This document shows positions 9,048 to 18,296 of a stretch of 64,000 nucleotides of DNA, piece by piece. Each line of letters opens with the position of its first letter. Position 1 is the stretch's first letter. The notes under the pieces are model-generated. The model was given only the letters and a program-made list of their open reading frames with translations, was not told the DNA's origin and did no database searches. A program made the position numbers and the translations under genes. The DNA comes from Neobacillus cucumis (GTDB lineage: Bacteria; Bacillota; Bacilli; Bacillales; Cytobacillaceae). The DNA lies in contig NZ_PGVE01000041.1 of NCBI RefSeq assembly GCF_002860255.1, positions 1-64,000 of the forward strand, given 5' to 3'.

Positions 9048-10469
9048 ATGATAAAAATTATTAAAAATGGAGTAGTCGTAACGGCTGCCGATACCTATCG
9101 TGCAGATGTATGTATTGAAAATGGAGTCGTCACGCAAATTGGAGAAAATCTGCCTATTGTTGGTGCAGAAGTGATTGATGCAAAAGGCTGTTACCTGTTC
9201 CCTGGCGGAATTGACCCTCATACCCATCTGGATATGCCGTTTGGCGGTACCGTCACAAAGGATAACTTTGAAACAGGTACCATTGCCGCAGCCTTTGGCG
9301 GAACGACAACCATTATTGATTTTTGTTTAACTACAAAAGGAGCCACATTAAAAAGTGCCGTTGATACCTGGCACGCAAAATCAAAAGATAAAGCTGTTAT
9401 TGATTATGGGTTCCACCTGCAAATAGTAGAAATGAATAATGAAAAGCTAGCTGAGCTGCCCAAGATGATTGAAGAAGAGGGCATTACGTCACTGAAGGTA
9501 TTTATGGCATATAAAAATCAGTTCCAAGCGGATGATGAAACACTTTTTAAAACCTTGATTGCGGCTAGAGACCTTGGCGCTCTCGTGATGGTTCATGCAG
9601 AAAATGGCGATGTGATCGATTATTTAGTGAAAAAAGCTTTAGAAGATGGAAATACGGACCCCATTTTTCATGCACTGACAAGACCGCCTGAAGTAGAAGC
9701 GGAAGCTACTGGCAGAGCAGCAACCTTAACAGAATTAGCTAAATCTCAACTTTATGTGGTCCATGTTTCCTGCGCAGAAGCTGCCCGTAAAATTGCCGAG
9801 GCGAGGAGTAAAGGCATTGATATCTGGGGAGAAACCTGCCCGCAGTATTTGGTTTTGGACCAATCCTACTTAGAGAAACCAAATTTTGAAGGAGCCAAGT
9901 ACGTTTGGTCCCCGCCTCTACGTGAAAAATGGAATCAAGCCGAGTTATGGAATGCCTTAAAAACCGGACAATTGCAAACCTTAGGTTCTGATCAGTGCTC
10001 CTTTGACTTCGTTGGTCAAAAGGACCTCGGAAAGGGAGATTTCTCAAAAATTCCAAATGGCGGACCAATCATAGAGGACCGCGTTAGTATTCTTTACTCT
10101 GAGGGGGTTAATAAAGGGCGAATTTCCATTAATCAGTTTGTCGATATTACTTCAACAAAGGCTGCTAAATTATTTGGTTTGTATCCAAAAAAAGGAACCA
10201 TTGCGATTGGAGCAGATGCTGACATTGTCATTTTCGATCCAACTGTAGAGCGTGTTATTTCAGCTGATATCCACCATATGGCCGTTGATTATAATGCATT
10301 TGAGGGAATGAAAGTAACGGGAGAACCTGTATCGGTCCTATCACGCGGCGAGTTTGTTATCCGTGATAAACAGTTCGTTGGAAAACCTGGTTCTGGACAA
10401 TTTTTAAAACGCGCTAAATATGGATCCGATAAAAAATCTGAACATGAAAGTACTACTCTAACATTTTAA
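9048..10469 (+). CDS. hydA: Dihydropyrimidinase / D-hydantoinase
   Basis: Protein of 473 residues of the amidohydrolase superfamily. It opens the ring of dihydrouracil to N-carbamoyl-beta-alanine. Metal ligands His58 and His60 are in GGIDPHTHLD, and Lys150 (SLKVFMAYKNQ) is at the place of the carbamylated lysine of D-hydantoinases. Further His are in VMVHAENGD and VVHVSC, and an Asp is in TLGSDQCSF. The start has GGGGAGGG 7 bases upstream. Position between preTA and the semialdehyde dehydrogenase supports the pyrimidine role; many such enzymes also cleave hydantoins. Confidence 0.93.
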   Translation: MIKIIKNGVVVTAADTYRADVCIENGVVTQIGENLPIVGAEVIDAKGCYLFPGGIDPHTHLDMPFGGTVTKDNFETGTIAAAFGGTTTIIDFCLTTKGATLKSAVDTWHAKSKDKAVIDYGFHLQIVEMNNEKLAELPKMIEEEGITSLKVFMAYKNQFQADDETLFKTLIAARDLGALVMVHAENGDVIDYLVKKALEDGNTDPIFHALTRPPEVEAEATGRAATLTELAKSQLYVVHVSCAEAARKIAEARSKGIDIWGETCPQYLVLDQSYLEKPNFEGAKYVWSPPLREKWNQAELWNALKTGQLQTLGSDQCSFDFVGQKDLGKGDFSKIPNGGPIIEDRVSILYSEGVNKGRISINQFVDITSTKAAKLFGLYPKKGTIAIGADADIVIFDPTVERVISADIHHMAVDYNAFEGMKVTGEPVSVLSRGEFVIRDKQFVGKPGSGQFLKRAKYGSDKKSEHESTTLTF

Positions 10470-10485
10470 GTTTGCAAGCCAAGAG

Positions 10486-10513
10486 GGGTTAAGGACGAAC
10501 GGATTCTTAACCC
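10486..10513 (+). other. Intercistronic hairpin after dihydropyrimidinase
   Basis: GGGTTAAG pairs with CTTAACCC across a 12-nt loop, without a following T run. More likely an mRNA-stability element or weak attenuator than a full terminator, since the operon continues. Confidence 0.5.
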
Positions 10514-10547
10514 TTCCCTTAGGTATGGAGTGGAAGGAGTAACAGAA

Positions 10548-10781
10548 ATGTCCGAATATCAGCAGTTTTTAGAAGAAAGAGATCTCGTGGATTATTATAT
10601 TCAAAAAGGATTTCAAATTAAAACGATTACGGAAAATTTAAGCGGAGCCTATGTTTTATTTGAGAAAAAAGACAGCAATGATGAAAAGGAAACGGAAACG
10701 GAAACCATTCATATTTTGACACCTGCAGCCCGGAAGTATTTTTCCGTAAGATTGATTCAACAACAAAACCGTCAATCTTGA
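10548..10781 (+). CDS. Small protein of unknown function in the pyrimidine operon
   Basis: Protein of 77 residues. The ATG at 10548 is chosen because GGAAGGAG lies 8 bases upstream; a GTG at 10530 is in frame but overlaps the Shine-Dalgarno sequence. It begins MSEYQQFLEERDLVDYY, has a predicted alternating hydrophobic segment (QIKTITENLSGAYVLFEKK), an acidic stretch of Glu/Thr pairs, and ends with a basic RKYFSVRLIQQQNRQS. No signal peptide, Cys motif or membrane segment. I do not recognise it. Its placement between dihydropyrimidinase and the dehydrogenase, with good ribosome binding site and spacing, argues that it is real and linked to the pathway. Confidence 0.7.
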   Translation: MSEYQQFLEERDLVDYYIQKGFQIKTITENLSGAYVLFEKKDSNDEKETETETIHILTPAARKYFSVRLIQQQNRQS

Positions 10782-10832
10782 CAGCGACGCTATGCTTGGC
10801 ATACCTGGATAAAAAATAAGGAGACTGTTTAA

Positions 10833-12299
10833 ATGACTATTTTCACAGAAGGATTCAGGCAATTAAAGAATTACATTGGAGGAGAATGGGTCAATTCAAA
10901 ATCTGATAAAAAAGAACTAGTGGTCAATCCGGCTACTGGCCAGACAATAGCGGAAATACCGCTTTCTACAATAGAAGACGTCGATCATGCTGTTGACATT
11001 GCGAAAGAGGCCTTTAAATCATGGTCACAGACCGCTGTTCCAAAGCGGGCTCGAATATTATTTAAGTATCAGCAACTGCTTGTAGATCATTGGGATGAAC
11101 TTGCGAAGCTTGTCACGATTGAGAATGGGAAAGCTCTCTCAGAAGCAATGGGCGAGGTGCAGCGTGGAATTGAGTGTGTAGAATTTGCTGCAGGTGCACC
11201 GTCCTTAATGATGGGCAAACAGCTCCCTGATATTGCTACAAATATAGAATCTGGCATGTATCGATATCCTCTGGGGGTTGTAGGAGGAATTACTCCATTT
11301 AACTTTCCCATGATGGTCCCTTGCTGGATGTTTCCCATTGCAATTGCGAGTGGAAATACTTTTGTGTTAAAGCCATCCGAACGAACACCACTTCTTGCTG
11401 CCCGCCTGGCGGAATTAATGACAGAAGCTGGATTGCCAAGCGGAGTCCTGAATATTGTCAATGGGGCACATGATGTGGTCAATGGACTGCTCGAGCATAA
11501 GGATGTCAAGGCCATCTCATTTGTCGGTTCACAGCCTGTTGCCGAATATGTTTATAAAAAAGGAACAGCAAATCTGAAGCGAGTCCAGGCGCTTTCTGGT
11601 GCAAAAAATCATTCCATTGTGTTAAAAGATGCAAACCTGGATCTTGCGGCAAGAGAGATTACAAATGCAGCCTTTGGTTCAGCAGGCGAACGTTGTATGG
11701 CAGCAGCTGTGGTTGCGGTGGAAGAAAGTATAGCCGATGAATTAGTCAAGCGATTATCTATTTTAGCTGATGAGATCAAAATTGGAAATGGTCTTACTGA
11801 AGGTGTTTTCCTTGGACCCGTCATTCGCGAAGAAAACAAGACCCGTACCATCGATTATATCGAGTCAGGGATTGCACAAGGTGCTGCGCTTGTCCGTGAC
11901 GGACGTAAGGATGAAGCGGTGAGCGGACCTGGCTTCTTCATGGGACCAACTATTTTCGATCACGTTAAAAAAGAGATGAAAATTTGGCAGGATGAAATTT
12001 TTGCACCACTTCTCTCGATTATCAGAGTAAAGGATTTAACCGAAGCCGTTGATGTAGCTAATGCATCACCATTTGCCAATGGTGCATGTTTGTACACTGA
12101 TAGTGCCTCTTCCGTGCGACAGTTCCGGGAAAACATCGATGCAGGAATGCTCGGGGTAAATGTTGGGGTCCCTGCACCAATGGCCTTCTTCCCATTTTCT
12201 GGATACAAAGATTCCTTTTATGGCGATTTACATGCAAATGGTTGCGACGGAATAGAATTTTACACAAGGAAAAAAATGCTGACCGCTCGGTTTGAATAG
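10833..12299 (+). CDS. mmsA: CoA-acylating methylmalonate/malonate-semialdehyde dehydrogenase
   Basis: Protein of 488 residues of the aldehyde dehydrogenase superfamily. It converts malonate semialdehyde (from beta-alanine) to acetyl-CoA, or methylmalonate semialdehyde (from thymine) to propionyl-CoA, with CO2 and NADH. The catalytic Cys288 lies in [11 protein letters not shown]; the preceding [19 protein letters not shown] and VLKPSERTP are typical of MmsA/IolA. The general-base Glu of ordinary aldehyde dehydrogenases is absent at ALSGAKNH, as expected of this CoA-dependent branch. Located after dihydropyrimidinase and before the aminotransferase, so it closes the pathway rather than serving valine or inositol catabolism. 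Confidence 0.92.
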   Translation: MTIFTEGFRQLKNYIGGEWVNSKSDKKELVVNPATGQTIAEIPLSTIEDVDHAVDIAKEAFKSWSQTAVPKRARILFKYQQLLVDHWDELAKLVTIENGKALSEAMGEVQRGIECVEFAAGAPSLMMGKQLPDIATNIESGMYRYPLGVVGGITPFNFPMMVPCWMFPIAIASGNTFVLKPSERTPLLAARLAELMTEAGLPSGVLNIVNGAHDVVNGLLEHKDVKAISFVGSQPVAEYVYKKGTANLKRVQALSGAKNHSIVLKDANLDLAAREITNAAFGSAGERCMAAAVVAVEESIADELVKRLSILADEIKIGNGLTEGVFLGPVIREENKTRTIDYIESGIAQGAALVRDGRKDEAVSGPGFFMGPTIFDHVKKEMKIWQDEIFAPLLSIIRVKDLTEAVDVANASPFANGACLYTDSASSVRQFRENIDAGMLGVNVGVPAPMAFFPFSGYKDSFYGDLHANGCDGIEFYTRKKMLTARFE

Positions 12300-12405
12300 A
12301 CGGAAGATAAATAGACGAGTTCATTGTCCGAAATAGGGAACCAACGGGTAAATGAAGGAACCTCTAATAGATGGATTACTTTAGAAACAGAAAGGACGAA
12401 GGTCG

Positions 12406-13761
12406 ATGTCAGTAATCAATAATAAGGATAATGAATGGATCGAAAAAGATCGGCAGTATTTATGGCATCATATGACTCCCTATAAAGAAGAAGCTTCACC
12501 AATCGTCGCTGTGGAAGGAAAAGGTTCGTGGATTACCGACATCCACGGCAATAAATACTTAGATGCTATGTCAGGACTCTGGTGCGTAAACGTCGGTTAT
12601 GGAAGAGAAGAGTTAGCGCAGGCAGCTTACGAACAATTAAAAAACATTTCCTACTTTCCACTATCACAAAGTCATCTCCCGGCTATCCAGCTGGCAGAGA
12701 AATTGAATGAATGGCTAGAAGGAGAGTATGTCATATTTTTCTCCAATAGTGGGTCGGAGGCTAATGAAACCGCCTTTAAAATCGCCCGTCAATATCACAT
12801 GCAAAATGGTGACCCAAGCCGCTATAAATTTATTTCACGTTATCGAGCCTATCATGGAAACTCAATGGGGGCTTTAGCTGCCACAGGGCAGGCAGTGCGG
12901 AAATTTAATTACGAACCACTCGCTCCAGGGTTTATTCATGTCAGTCCTCCAGATAGTTACCGTCGTCCAGAAGGGCAAACAGTTGAACAGTTTAATCTAA
13001 ATTGCGCTTTAGAAATTGAAAAAACAATTATTTGGGAAGGCACAGACTCCATTGCAGCCCTTATTATGGAACCTGTCATCACCGGTGGAGGCGTCCTTGT
13101 CCCGGAACCTATTTATATGAAAAAGGTAAAGGAAATCTGCCAAAAATATGGAGTCCTCCTTATCATAGATGAGGTCATTTGTGGCTTTGGCCGCACCGGG
13201 AAAAAATTCGGTCACATGCACTTTGACATCAAACCTGACATTGTCACAATGGCAAAGGGGCTTACCAGCGGTTATCTTCCATTATCGGCCACTGCTGTTC
13301 GTCGAGATGTATACGAAAAGTTCAAAAGCTCTGATGAATTCGGTTATTTCAGACATGTGAACACCTTTGGCGGCAACCCCGCGGCTTGTGCCTTGGCATT
13401 AAAAAATATAGAAATTTACGAAAAAGAAAATCTAGTAGAACGCGCTCAAGCATTGGGTAAACAGTTAAGACAAGAATTGAATGAACTATTGGAACATCCT
13501 CTTGTTGGAGATATTCGCAGTTTTGGTTTTCTGCTGGGGATAGAACTGGTTGAAAACAAACAAACGAAGGAACCGGCAACACCTGCCAGAATTGATCATA
13601 TCATTGCCGAATGTAAGAAAAAGGGATTGATTATTGGTAAAAATGGGGCAACTGTAGCAGGTTTTAATAATATTCTAACTTTATCACCGCCGTTGTCCTC
13701 CACTGATTATGATTTGGCGTTTATTGTGACAACGATAAAAGAGGTTATGAATAAGTACTAA
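12406..13761 (+). CDS. Class III aminotransferase, probable beta-alanine aminotransferase
   Basis: Protein of 451 residues, PLP-dependent class III (omega-amino acid) family. It should transfer the amino group of beta-alanine to pyruvate or 2-oxoglutarate, giving malonate semialdehyde. Visible features: SNSGSEANETAFK phosphate-binding loop (113-125), Asp255 in LLIIDEVICGFGR that contacts the pyridine nitrogen, and Schiff-base Lys284 in TMAKGLTSGY. Start ATG is preceded by AAAGGACGAAGG. Last gene of the pyrimidine operon, directly before a terminator. The acceptor keto acid cannot be read from sequence. Confidence 0.88.
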   Translation: MSVINNKDNEWIEKDRQYLWHHMTPYKEEASPIVAVEGKGSWITDIHGNKYLDAMSGLWCVNVGYGREELAQAAYEQLKNISYFPLSQSHLPAIQLAEKLNEWLEGEYVIFFSNSGSEANETAFKIARQYHMQNGDPSRYKFISRYRAYHGNSMGALAATGQAVRKFNYEPLAPGFIHVSPPDSYRRPEGQTVEQFNLNCALEIEKTIIWEGTDSIAALIMEPVITGGGVLVPEPIYMKKVKEICQKYGVLLIIDEVICGFGRTGKKFGHMHFDIKPDIVTMAKGLTSGYLPLSATAVRRDVYEKFKSSDEFGYFRHVNTFGGNPAACALALKNIEIYEKENLVERAQALGKQLRQELNELLEHPLVGDIRSFGFLLGIELVENKQTKEPATPARIDHIIAECKKKGLIIGKNGATVAGFNNILTLSPPLSSTDYDLAFIVTTIKEVMNKY

Positions 13762-13796
13762 AGATGTATACATTTGGAGAAAGTAGGTAAAGTAAA

Positions 13797-13826
13797 AAAG
13801 ACTTAACCCCGGTGGTTAAGTCTTTT
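13797..13826. terminator. Bidirectional terminator between pyrimidine operon and minus-strand operon
   Basis: AAAGACTTAACC pairs perfectly with GGTTAAGTCTTT across a 5-nt loop. T-rich sequence follows on both strands, so it can end the plus-strand pyrimidine operon and the minus-strand unit from 14876. Confidence 0.85.
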
Positions 13827-13918
13827 ATCATAATAAAGTATATTTTAAGTGAAACATCCTGGTTGGCAATTAATTATCCTTTCCATAGTATTTATAAGAA
13901 TTTTTCGATCGAAACGGA

Positions 13919-13987
13919 TTATCCTTTTAATCCTTTTGTTTCGATTCCCTGTATGAAGTTGTCAGTTCCATAATGGATAATTCTCAT
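13919..13987 (-). CDS. Putative 22-residue peptide, translationally coupled
   Basis: The stop codon of the upstream 231-residue gene overlaps the ATG of this frame (ATGA), and AAGGAGGTGT lies 2-3 bases before the ATG, a very strong ribosome binding site. The peptide begins MRIIHYGTDN and ends GLKG. It has no signal peptide or membrane stretch. Too short for normal gene callers. The combination of strong Shine-Dalgarno and stop/start overlap suggests genuine translation; the Shine-Dalgarno also encodes the last residues of the upstream protein, so chance cannot be excluded. A 12-bp perfect palindrome follows its stop (13903-13914). Confidence 0.5.
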   Translation of the reverse strand: MRIIHYGTDNFIQGIETKGLKG

Positions 13988-14679
13988 CCACACCTCCTTA
14001 TATTTAAAATTCGTTGGTTCTGATCACCTGGACCAATAAAATCTAATGCGGCAGGGGAAAATATCGTAACTTTTCTTTTAACGTCCTCTAAAAGCATTCG
14101 GATTGGCTCAGTAACTATATACTTCTCAAAGGCATGGCCTCCAGAGAAGATCCTCTTTTTAACCCTCCTAACAGAGGAAGCCTTATCTTTCTTTTTATTT
14201 GTGATTACAGTGACAGATTCGTTCGCTTGTTCATTAGGCTGCAATGTTCGTTTCTCTGTTTGTACCACTTCTGCTACAACCGAAGCGACGATTCCGATTT
14301 CACGTTTATTTAACATTAAGATAAAGTTATATCCTGTATCAGATTTCTTCTGTACAATTTCTACTTCATCTGTAATAACCGTGATGAAATCCTCATTTGT
14401 GTGTGAGTCATGAGAGTTTTCTTTTTGTTTGATGACGCGATAATATGCCTTAGCTCCAATTCCTTCATCAGTGAAATCAAACGGTTTTATACTTTGTGTA
14501 TGTACAAAGTATAGTTGTTTAACCTTTTGTTTACTGTTTAATTGGACACATAAAGCAACATCTTCCTTCACCGCCTTTCCCTCACCGCTCGAGAGCATTG
14601 GGACATTCATTTTCATTCCTGGAAATTGAACGAAGATGTAGCTGAAGTTTTTCTTTGGCTGTACATCTGAAAGTCTCAT
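13984..14679 (-). CDS. Hypothetical protein, 231 residues
   Basis: Not recognised. Begins MRLSDVQPKKNFSYIFVQFPG, soluble by composition, with mixed beta-type segments up to about residue 145. A Gln/Asn/Glu-rich and Lys-rich linker follows (150-175), then a basic C-terminal part with SSVRRVKKRIFSGGHAF and a final RILNIRRCG. It overlaps the upstream frame by 4 bases and the downstream 22-residue frame by 4 bases, so all three are probably one transcript. Genes of this isolated kind in spore formers are often sporulation or coat-associated, but nothing here proves it. Confidence 0.7.
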   Translation of the reverse strand: MRLSDVQPKKNFSYIFVQFPGMKMNVPMLSSGEGKAVKEDVALCVQLNSKQKVKQLYFVHTQSIKPFDFTDEGIGAKAYYRVIKQKENSHDSHTNEDFITVITDEVEIVQKKSDTGYNFILMLNKREIGIVASVVAEVVQTEKRTLQPNEQANESVTVITNKKKDKASSVRRVKKRIFSGGHAFEKYIVTEPIRMLLEDVKRKVTIFSPAALDFIGPGDQNQRILNIRRCG

Positions 14680-14876
14680 TCACTCACAACCTTTCCGATT
14701 TGTTCCAAGGGTAATTTCCCTGTATGAGTATAATTCCATATCCGTTTGATTCTTCCTTTATAATAATGAGTAGTTTTCGTCGTCACTTTCTTATGAAATG
14801 TGATGGTTCCTCCTATTTGTTGAGTAATTATGAGGAAATCTACTATCGAAAAATGTAAAAGACAAAAATTTTTCAT
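14676..14876 (-). CDS. Small hypothetical protein, start uncertain
   Basis: An open frame of 66 codons from an ATG at 14876 that has no ribosome binding site. An in-frame AGGAGG at 14809-14814 suggests the true start is further in, near 14804 (a non-standard ATC) or at a later GTG. The certain part is the basic C-terminus containing HYYKGRIKRIWNYTHTG and ending KVVSE. Its stop overlaps the start of the 231-residue gene by 4 bases, indicating translational coupling. Function unknown. Confidence 0.5.
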   Translation of the reverse strand: MKNFCLLHFSIVDFLIITQQIGGTITFHKKVTTKTTHYYKGRIKRIWNYTHTGKLPLEQIGKVVSE

Positions 14877-15030
14877 TCTAAAACGAAATTTATAGACTAT
14901 TCGCTTAATTATGTTTAAAATAAATTTTATATATTTAAAAGCACAAAATGGTATAGTAATCTAACGGTGTAAAAATTAATCTATTCTACAACAAGATAGT
15001 AAAACTTTTAGCATATACTTGGAGGAAGCT

Positions 15031-16434
15031 ATGAACTTTGTTAGTACACGTGGAAACGTAAATAAAATTGGTTTTATTGATACAGTCTTAATGGGATTGG
15101 CAAATGACGGGGGACTATTAGTTCCAGAGAATATCCCGTACATTCCGGCAGAAAAATTAGAAGCCATGTCAGAGCTTTCATATCAGGAATTGGCATACGA
15201 AATTTTCTCATATTATGTTGATGGTGAAATCCCCGACGCTGAACTAAAGGCATTAATCGAAAAAAGCTATGCCACCTTCCGCCACCCAGAGGTAACGCCT
15301 GTTCAAAAGGTAAAAGAGAATATGTATGTCCTTGAACTATTCCATGGTCCGACTTTTGCTTTTAAAGATATTGCTTTGCAATTCTTAGGGAATTTATATT
15401 CCTATGTATCAAAAAAGACGGGTGAATCCATTCATATCCTTGGCGCTACTTCAGGAGATACGGGTGCATCAGCTATTGAAGGAGTAAGAGGAAAAGAAGG
15501 CATCCGAATTTGTATTTTGCATCCTCATGGTAAGGTAAGTAAAGTACAAGAATTACAAATGACAACAGTGGATGATGAAAGTGTTTTAAATTTAGCCATT
15601 GAAGGAACGTTTGATGATGGTCAAAGGATCATAAAGGAATTATTCGCAGATGTAGAATTTAAAAATAAGTATCATCTTCGTGCCATTAATTCGATTAACT
15701 TCGTCCGTATTTTGGCGCAAACGGTTTATTATTTCTATGCTTATTACCAAGTGAAAAAAGAAAAAGACATAAAGAGTGTTAACTTTAGTGTACCGACTGG
15801 AAATTTTGGTGATATTTTTGCTGGGTATCTTGCAAAAAGAATGGGTCTACCGGTTGGTAAACTTATCGTAGCAACAAATGAGAATAATATCCTAGAAGGT
15901 TTTATTCATAATGGATTGTATCAGCCTGGTGAGTTCCGAAGCACCTATAGCCCATCGATGGATATCCAAGTAGCCAGCAATTTTGAGCGTTATCTGTATT
16001 ATTTGCTTGACGAAAATCCAATTGCGGTTTCTGAGTTAATGGAGAAATTCAAGTCCGAAGGAAAAATCGTTGTAAACAAGGAACTTCTCGAGCAAGTTCA
16101 ATCGGATTTTGCGGCACACGGCGTAGAAGGGGAAGAATGCTTACAAACCATTAGCAAGTACTATGGTGAAACAAGTTATTTATTGGATCCACATACTGCT
16201 TGCGGTGTAGCTGCCTATGAATCATGTAATGACCCTAGTGAGGTTTGTGTAACACTTGCCACAGCTCATCCGGCTAAATTTAATGAATCGATTGAGCGTT
16301 GTGACATTGATCAAACATTCCCGAAGGAAATCACTCAATTGTTTGATAAACCACAGTTTTTAGAAGTGGTTGAGGCGGACAAAGATGAAATTACTCGTAA
16401 ATTAGAAAAGCTTTTTAGTTATTCAGTTCAATAA
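15031..16434 (+). CDS. thrC: Threonine synthase
   Basis: Protein of 467 residues from ATG 15031, with GGAGG 5 bases upstream (an in-frame TTG at 15019 overlaps it). It converts O-phosphohomoserine to threonine with PLP. N-terminal FVSTRGN and DGGLLVPE, Lys112 in HGPTFAFKDIALQFLGN as the PLP lysine, and LGATSGDTGASAIEG are diagnostic. The length matches the long class of ThrC (E. coli/clostridial type) rather than the roughly 350-residue B. subtilis thrB-operon enzyme. It stands alone, with promoter space of about 150 bases upstream and a strong terminator after it, without hom or thrB. Confidence 0.95.
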   Translation: MNFVSTRGNVNKIGFIDTVLMGLANDGGLLVPENIPYIPAEKLEAMSELSYQELAYEIFSYYVDGEIPDAELKALIEKSYATFRHPEVTPVQKVKENMYVLELFHGPTFAFKDIALQFLGNLYSYVSKKTGESIHILGATSGDTGASAIEGVRGKEGIRICILHPHGKVSKVQELQMTTVDDESVLNLAIEGTFDDGQRIIKELFADVEFKNKYHLRAINSINFVRILAQTVYYFYAYYQVKKEKDIKSVNFSVPTGNFGDIFAGYLAKRMGLPVGKLIVATNENNILEGFIHNGLYQPGEFRSTYSPSMDIQVASNFERYLYYLLDENPIAVSELMEKFKSEGKIVVNKELLEQVQSDFAAHGVEGEECLQTISKYYGETSYLLDPHTACGVAAYESCNDPSEVCVTLATAHPAKFNESIERCDIDQTFPKEITQLFDKPQFLEVVEADKDEITRKLEKLFSYSVQ

Positions 16435-16454
16435 ATCTGGCAATAGAATGATAC

Positions 16455-16496
16455 AAAAAAATCCTCTTACGCGTTTAGCGTAAGGGGATTTTTTTA
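16455..16496 (+). terminator. Terminator of threonine synthase gene
   Basis: ATCCTCTTACGC pairs with GCGTAAGGGGAT (two G-T pairs), flanked by A and T runs, with seven T after the stem. Confidence 0.9.
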
Positions 16497-16615
16497 CTTC
16501 TCACGATCATCAATTATAAAAGTAAGTTAAATTACAACTTGCATAAATAGCTTCCTTTTTTTTGTGCATTTTGCCTATATATCTAAAGATTAAAATAATT
16601 TAAACTTTAACAGAT

Positions 16616-16629
16616 AAAAAGCGCTTTCA
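16616..16629. promoter_or_regulatory. Possible cre (CcpA) box upstream of the MATE gene
   Basis: Read on the minus strand the site is TGAAAGCGCTTTTT, matching 12 of 14 positions of the ideal TGAAAGCGCTTTCA. It lies about 65 bases before the MATE start. Confidence 0.45.
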
Positions 16630-16693
16630 GGAAGGATTGATATTACATAAAAACCAATGCATTTACCATTTTAATTGACGGTGGGATTAGAAT

Positions 16694-18055
16694 ATGAAAC
16701 TAATAAAGGAAATTCTGCGCTTAGCTATTCCATCGATTGCCACTTTCTCATCAATGACGGTTACAGGTTTATTGATTTTGATGATCATTGGAAAGCTGGG
16801 TGCTGCCTCCATTGCAGTAGTAGGGATTACGAATGTTTTAATGTATAATTTATGGGCATTGTTTTCTGGTAATCAAGGGGCCATTAACTATTTGGTAGCA
16901 CAAAACTATGGTTCCAAAAATATGAAATTGGGAAATCAGCGAATGCAAATTGCTTTAATCTTAGCGGTTTTTCAGGCGATTCTCTTATTTGTTGCTAGTT
17001 TTATCGTTCCTCATTTTATACTAGTAGTCATGGGCTCAAACACAGAGATTTTAAAAATTGGGACTCCATATGTCCAAGTGCGAATGTTTGCTATGATGTT
17101 TACCGTTTTTAATATTATTTTTTATGCCTATATGAGGGCAACGGGTGATACCCGTACACCAATGAATATCTCTTTAATAAATAGTGCCCTTGTGGTGTTC
17201 TTTACCTACACGTTAGCGTACGGTAAGTTTGGCCTTCCAAACTTAGGACTACAAGGAGCAGGCTGGAGTATGGTTGCCGCAGAAGGGATTACGTTTCTAC
17301 TGAATCTACTTGTCTATTTCCGGTTCCTTAATGAAAAATATTTTACTCTCACTTGGGTTCCAATTGAGAGACGGCAGGTTCGATTGCTGCTTTTCGAAAG
17401 TTCGAAACTAGGGATTACAGAGTTGTCCAATAGTATGGGAATGCTGGTGTTTACCGCCTGTATTACTCGACTTGGGACAGTGGCTATTGCAGCCAATGAA
17501 ATTGCGCTAAACATTCTTTCTTTTGGATTCATGCCAGCCAATGGATTTGGAGCGGCTTCTACCGTAGGTATTGGTCAAGAAATTGGCAAAGGTCGCCCGC
17601 AGGAGGCGAAACAGTTTGGGCTAGTAACCGTGTACCTTGGTTTAGGGTTTATGTTATTGATTTCAATTATTTTATTTGTATTTGCCTTACCGATTGCCAA
17701 ACTATACACGTCAGTTACTGCCGTGTATCTGACATCCGTTTCCCTCATCCATTTAGCATCTTTTATTTTATTATTTAGTGGAACCAGTATAATATTTGCC
17801 GGTGGGCTGAGAGGAATAGGAGATACGACCTTTTTGTCTAGGACCTCCTTATTGTTAAATTGGATCTTCTTTGTTCCATGCACCATTTTGTTGACTCAAG
17901 TTTATCATTTAGGACAGACCGGCGCGTGGACGGCTTTTTGTAGTTTAATCTTTCTTCAAAGTTTAACAAATGCCTTGCGATATAAGTCTTACAATTGGAC
18001 ATTAGCAAAGAGCAAATCTTCTCCTATTGCTGAAAGCACGACTCTTCACGTATAA
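16694..18055 (+). CDS. MATE family multidrug exporter
   Basis: Protein of 453 residues, the usual MATE length, with about twelve hydrophobic segments in two similar halves. Features: EILRLAIPSIATF at the N-terminus, MYNLWALFSGNQGAINYLVAQNYGSKN in the first half and FGFMPANGFGAASTVGIGQEIGKG in the second, which are the family's paired motifs. It would export drugs or metabolites with Na+ or H+. Ribosome binding site is weak (GGTGGG). It is a single-gene unit between two terminators. The substrate cannot be predicted. Confidence 0.9.
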   Translation: MKLIKEILRLAIPSIATFSSMTVTGLLILMIIGKLGAASIAVVGITNVLMYNLWALFSGNQGAINYLVAQNYGSKNMKLGNQRMQIALILAVFQAILLFVASFIVPHFILVVMGSNTEILKIGTPYVQVRMFAMMFTVFNIIFYAYMRATGDTRTPMNISLINSALVVFFTYTLAYGKFGLPNLGLQGAGWSMVAAEGITFLLNLLVYFRFLNEKYFTLTWVPIERRQVRLLLFESSKLGITELSNSMGMLVFTACITRLGTVAIAANEIALNILSFGFMPANGFGAASTVGIGQEIGKGRPQEAKQFGLVTVYLGLGFMLLISIILFVFALPIAKLYTSVTAVYLTSVSLIHLASFILLFSGTSIIFAGGLRGIGDTTFLSRTSLLLNWIFFVPCTILLTQVYHLGQTGAWTAFCSLIFLQSLTNALRYKSYNWTLAKSKSSPIAESTTLHV

Positions 18056-18070
18056 ATAATAGGAACTGTT

Positions 18071-18117
18071 AAAAAGAGAGTGGACCATAAGTATAACCTT
18101 TAGGTCACTCTCTTTTT
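18071..18117 (+). terminator. Terminator of the MATE gene
   Basis: AAAAAGAGAGTG-GACC pairs with GGTCACTCTCTTTTT with one bulged base, long loop, T run at the end. Confidence 0.8.
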
Positions 18118-18227
18118 GTGTATAAAAATTTATGCTTGTCCTTAAAGACAATTTTTTTGAAATAAAAAAGGATAAATTAGGAAGAATTGGATTACTTGAT
18201 TTTTACTGTAAAGTAATGTTACCATAA

Positions 18228-18275
18228 GGTCACATATTATATGTGACCATTTATTCACATGTATAAAAGTCACAT
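18228..18275 (+). promoter_or_regulatory. Palindromic operator and extra half-sites upstream of the ArsR-type gene
   Basis: A perfect 21-bp palindrome at 18228-18248 has arms GGTCACATAT and ATATGTGACC around one T. Two more TCACAT half-sites lie at 18255 and 18270. They sit 25-70 bases before the ArsR-SRPBCC start, the normal place for an autoregulated ArsR operator. Confidence 0.7.
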
Positions 18276-18296
18276 CATTTTGAAAGGATCGTTGGA

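Noticed and set aside
13840..13880. A further 13-codon frame after the 22-residue peptide
   Set aside because: Weak ribosome site, TTG start and no coupling; likely chance.
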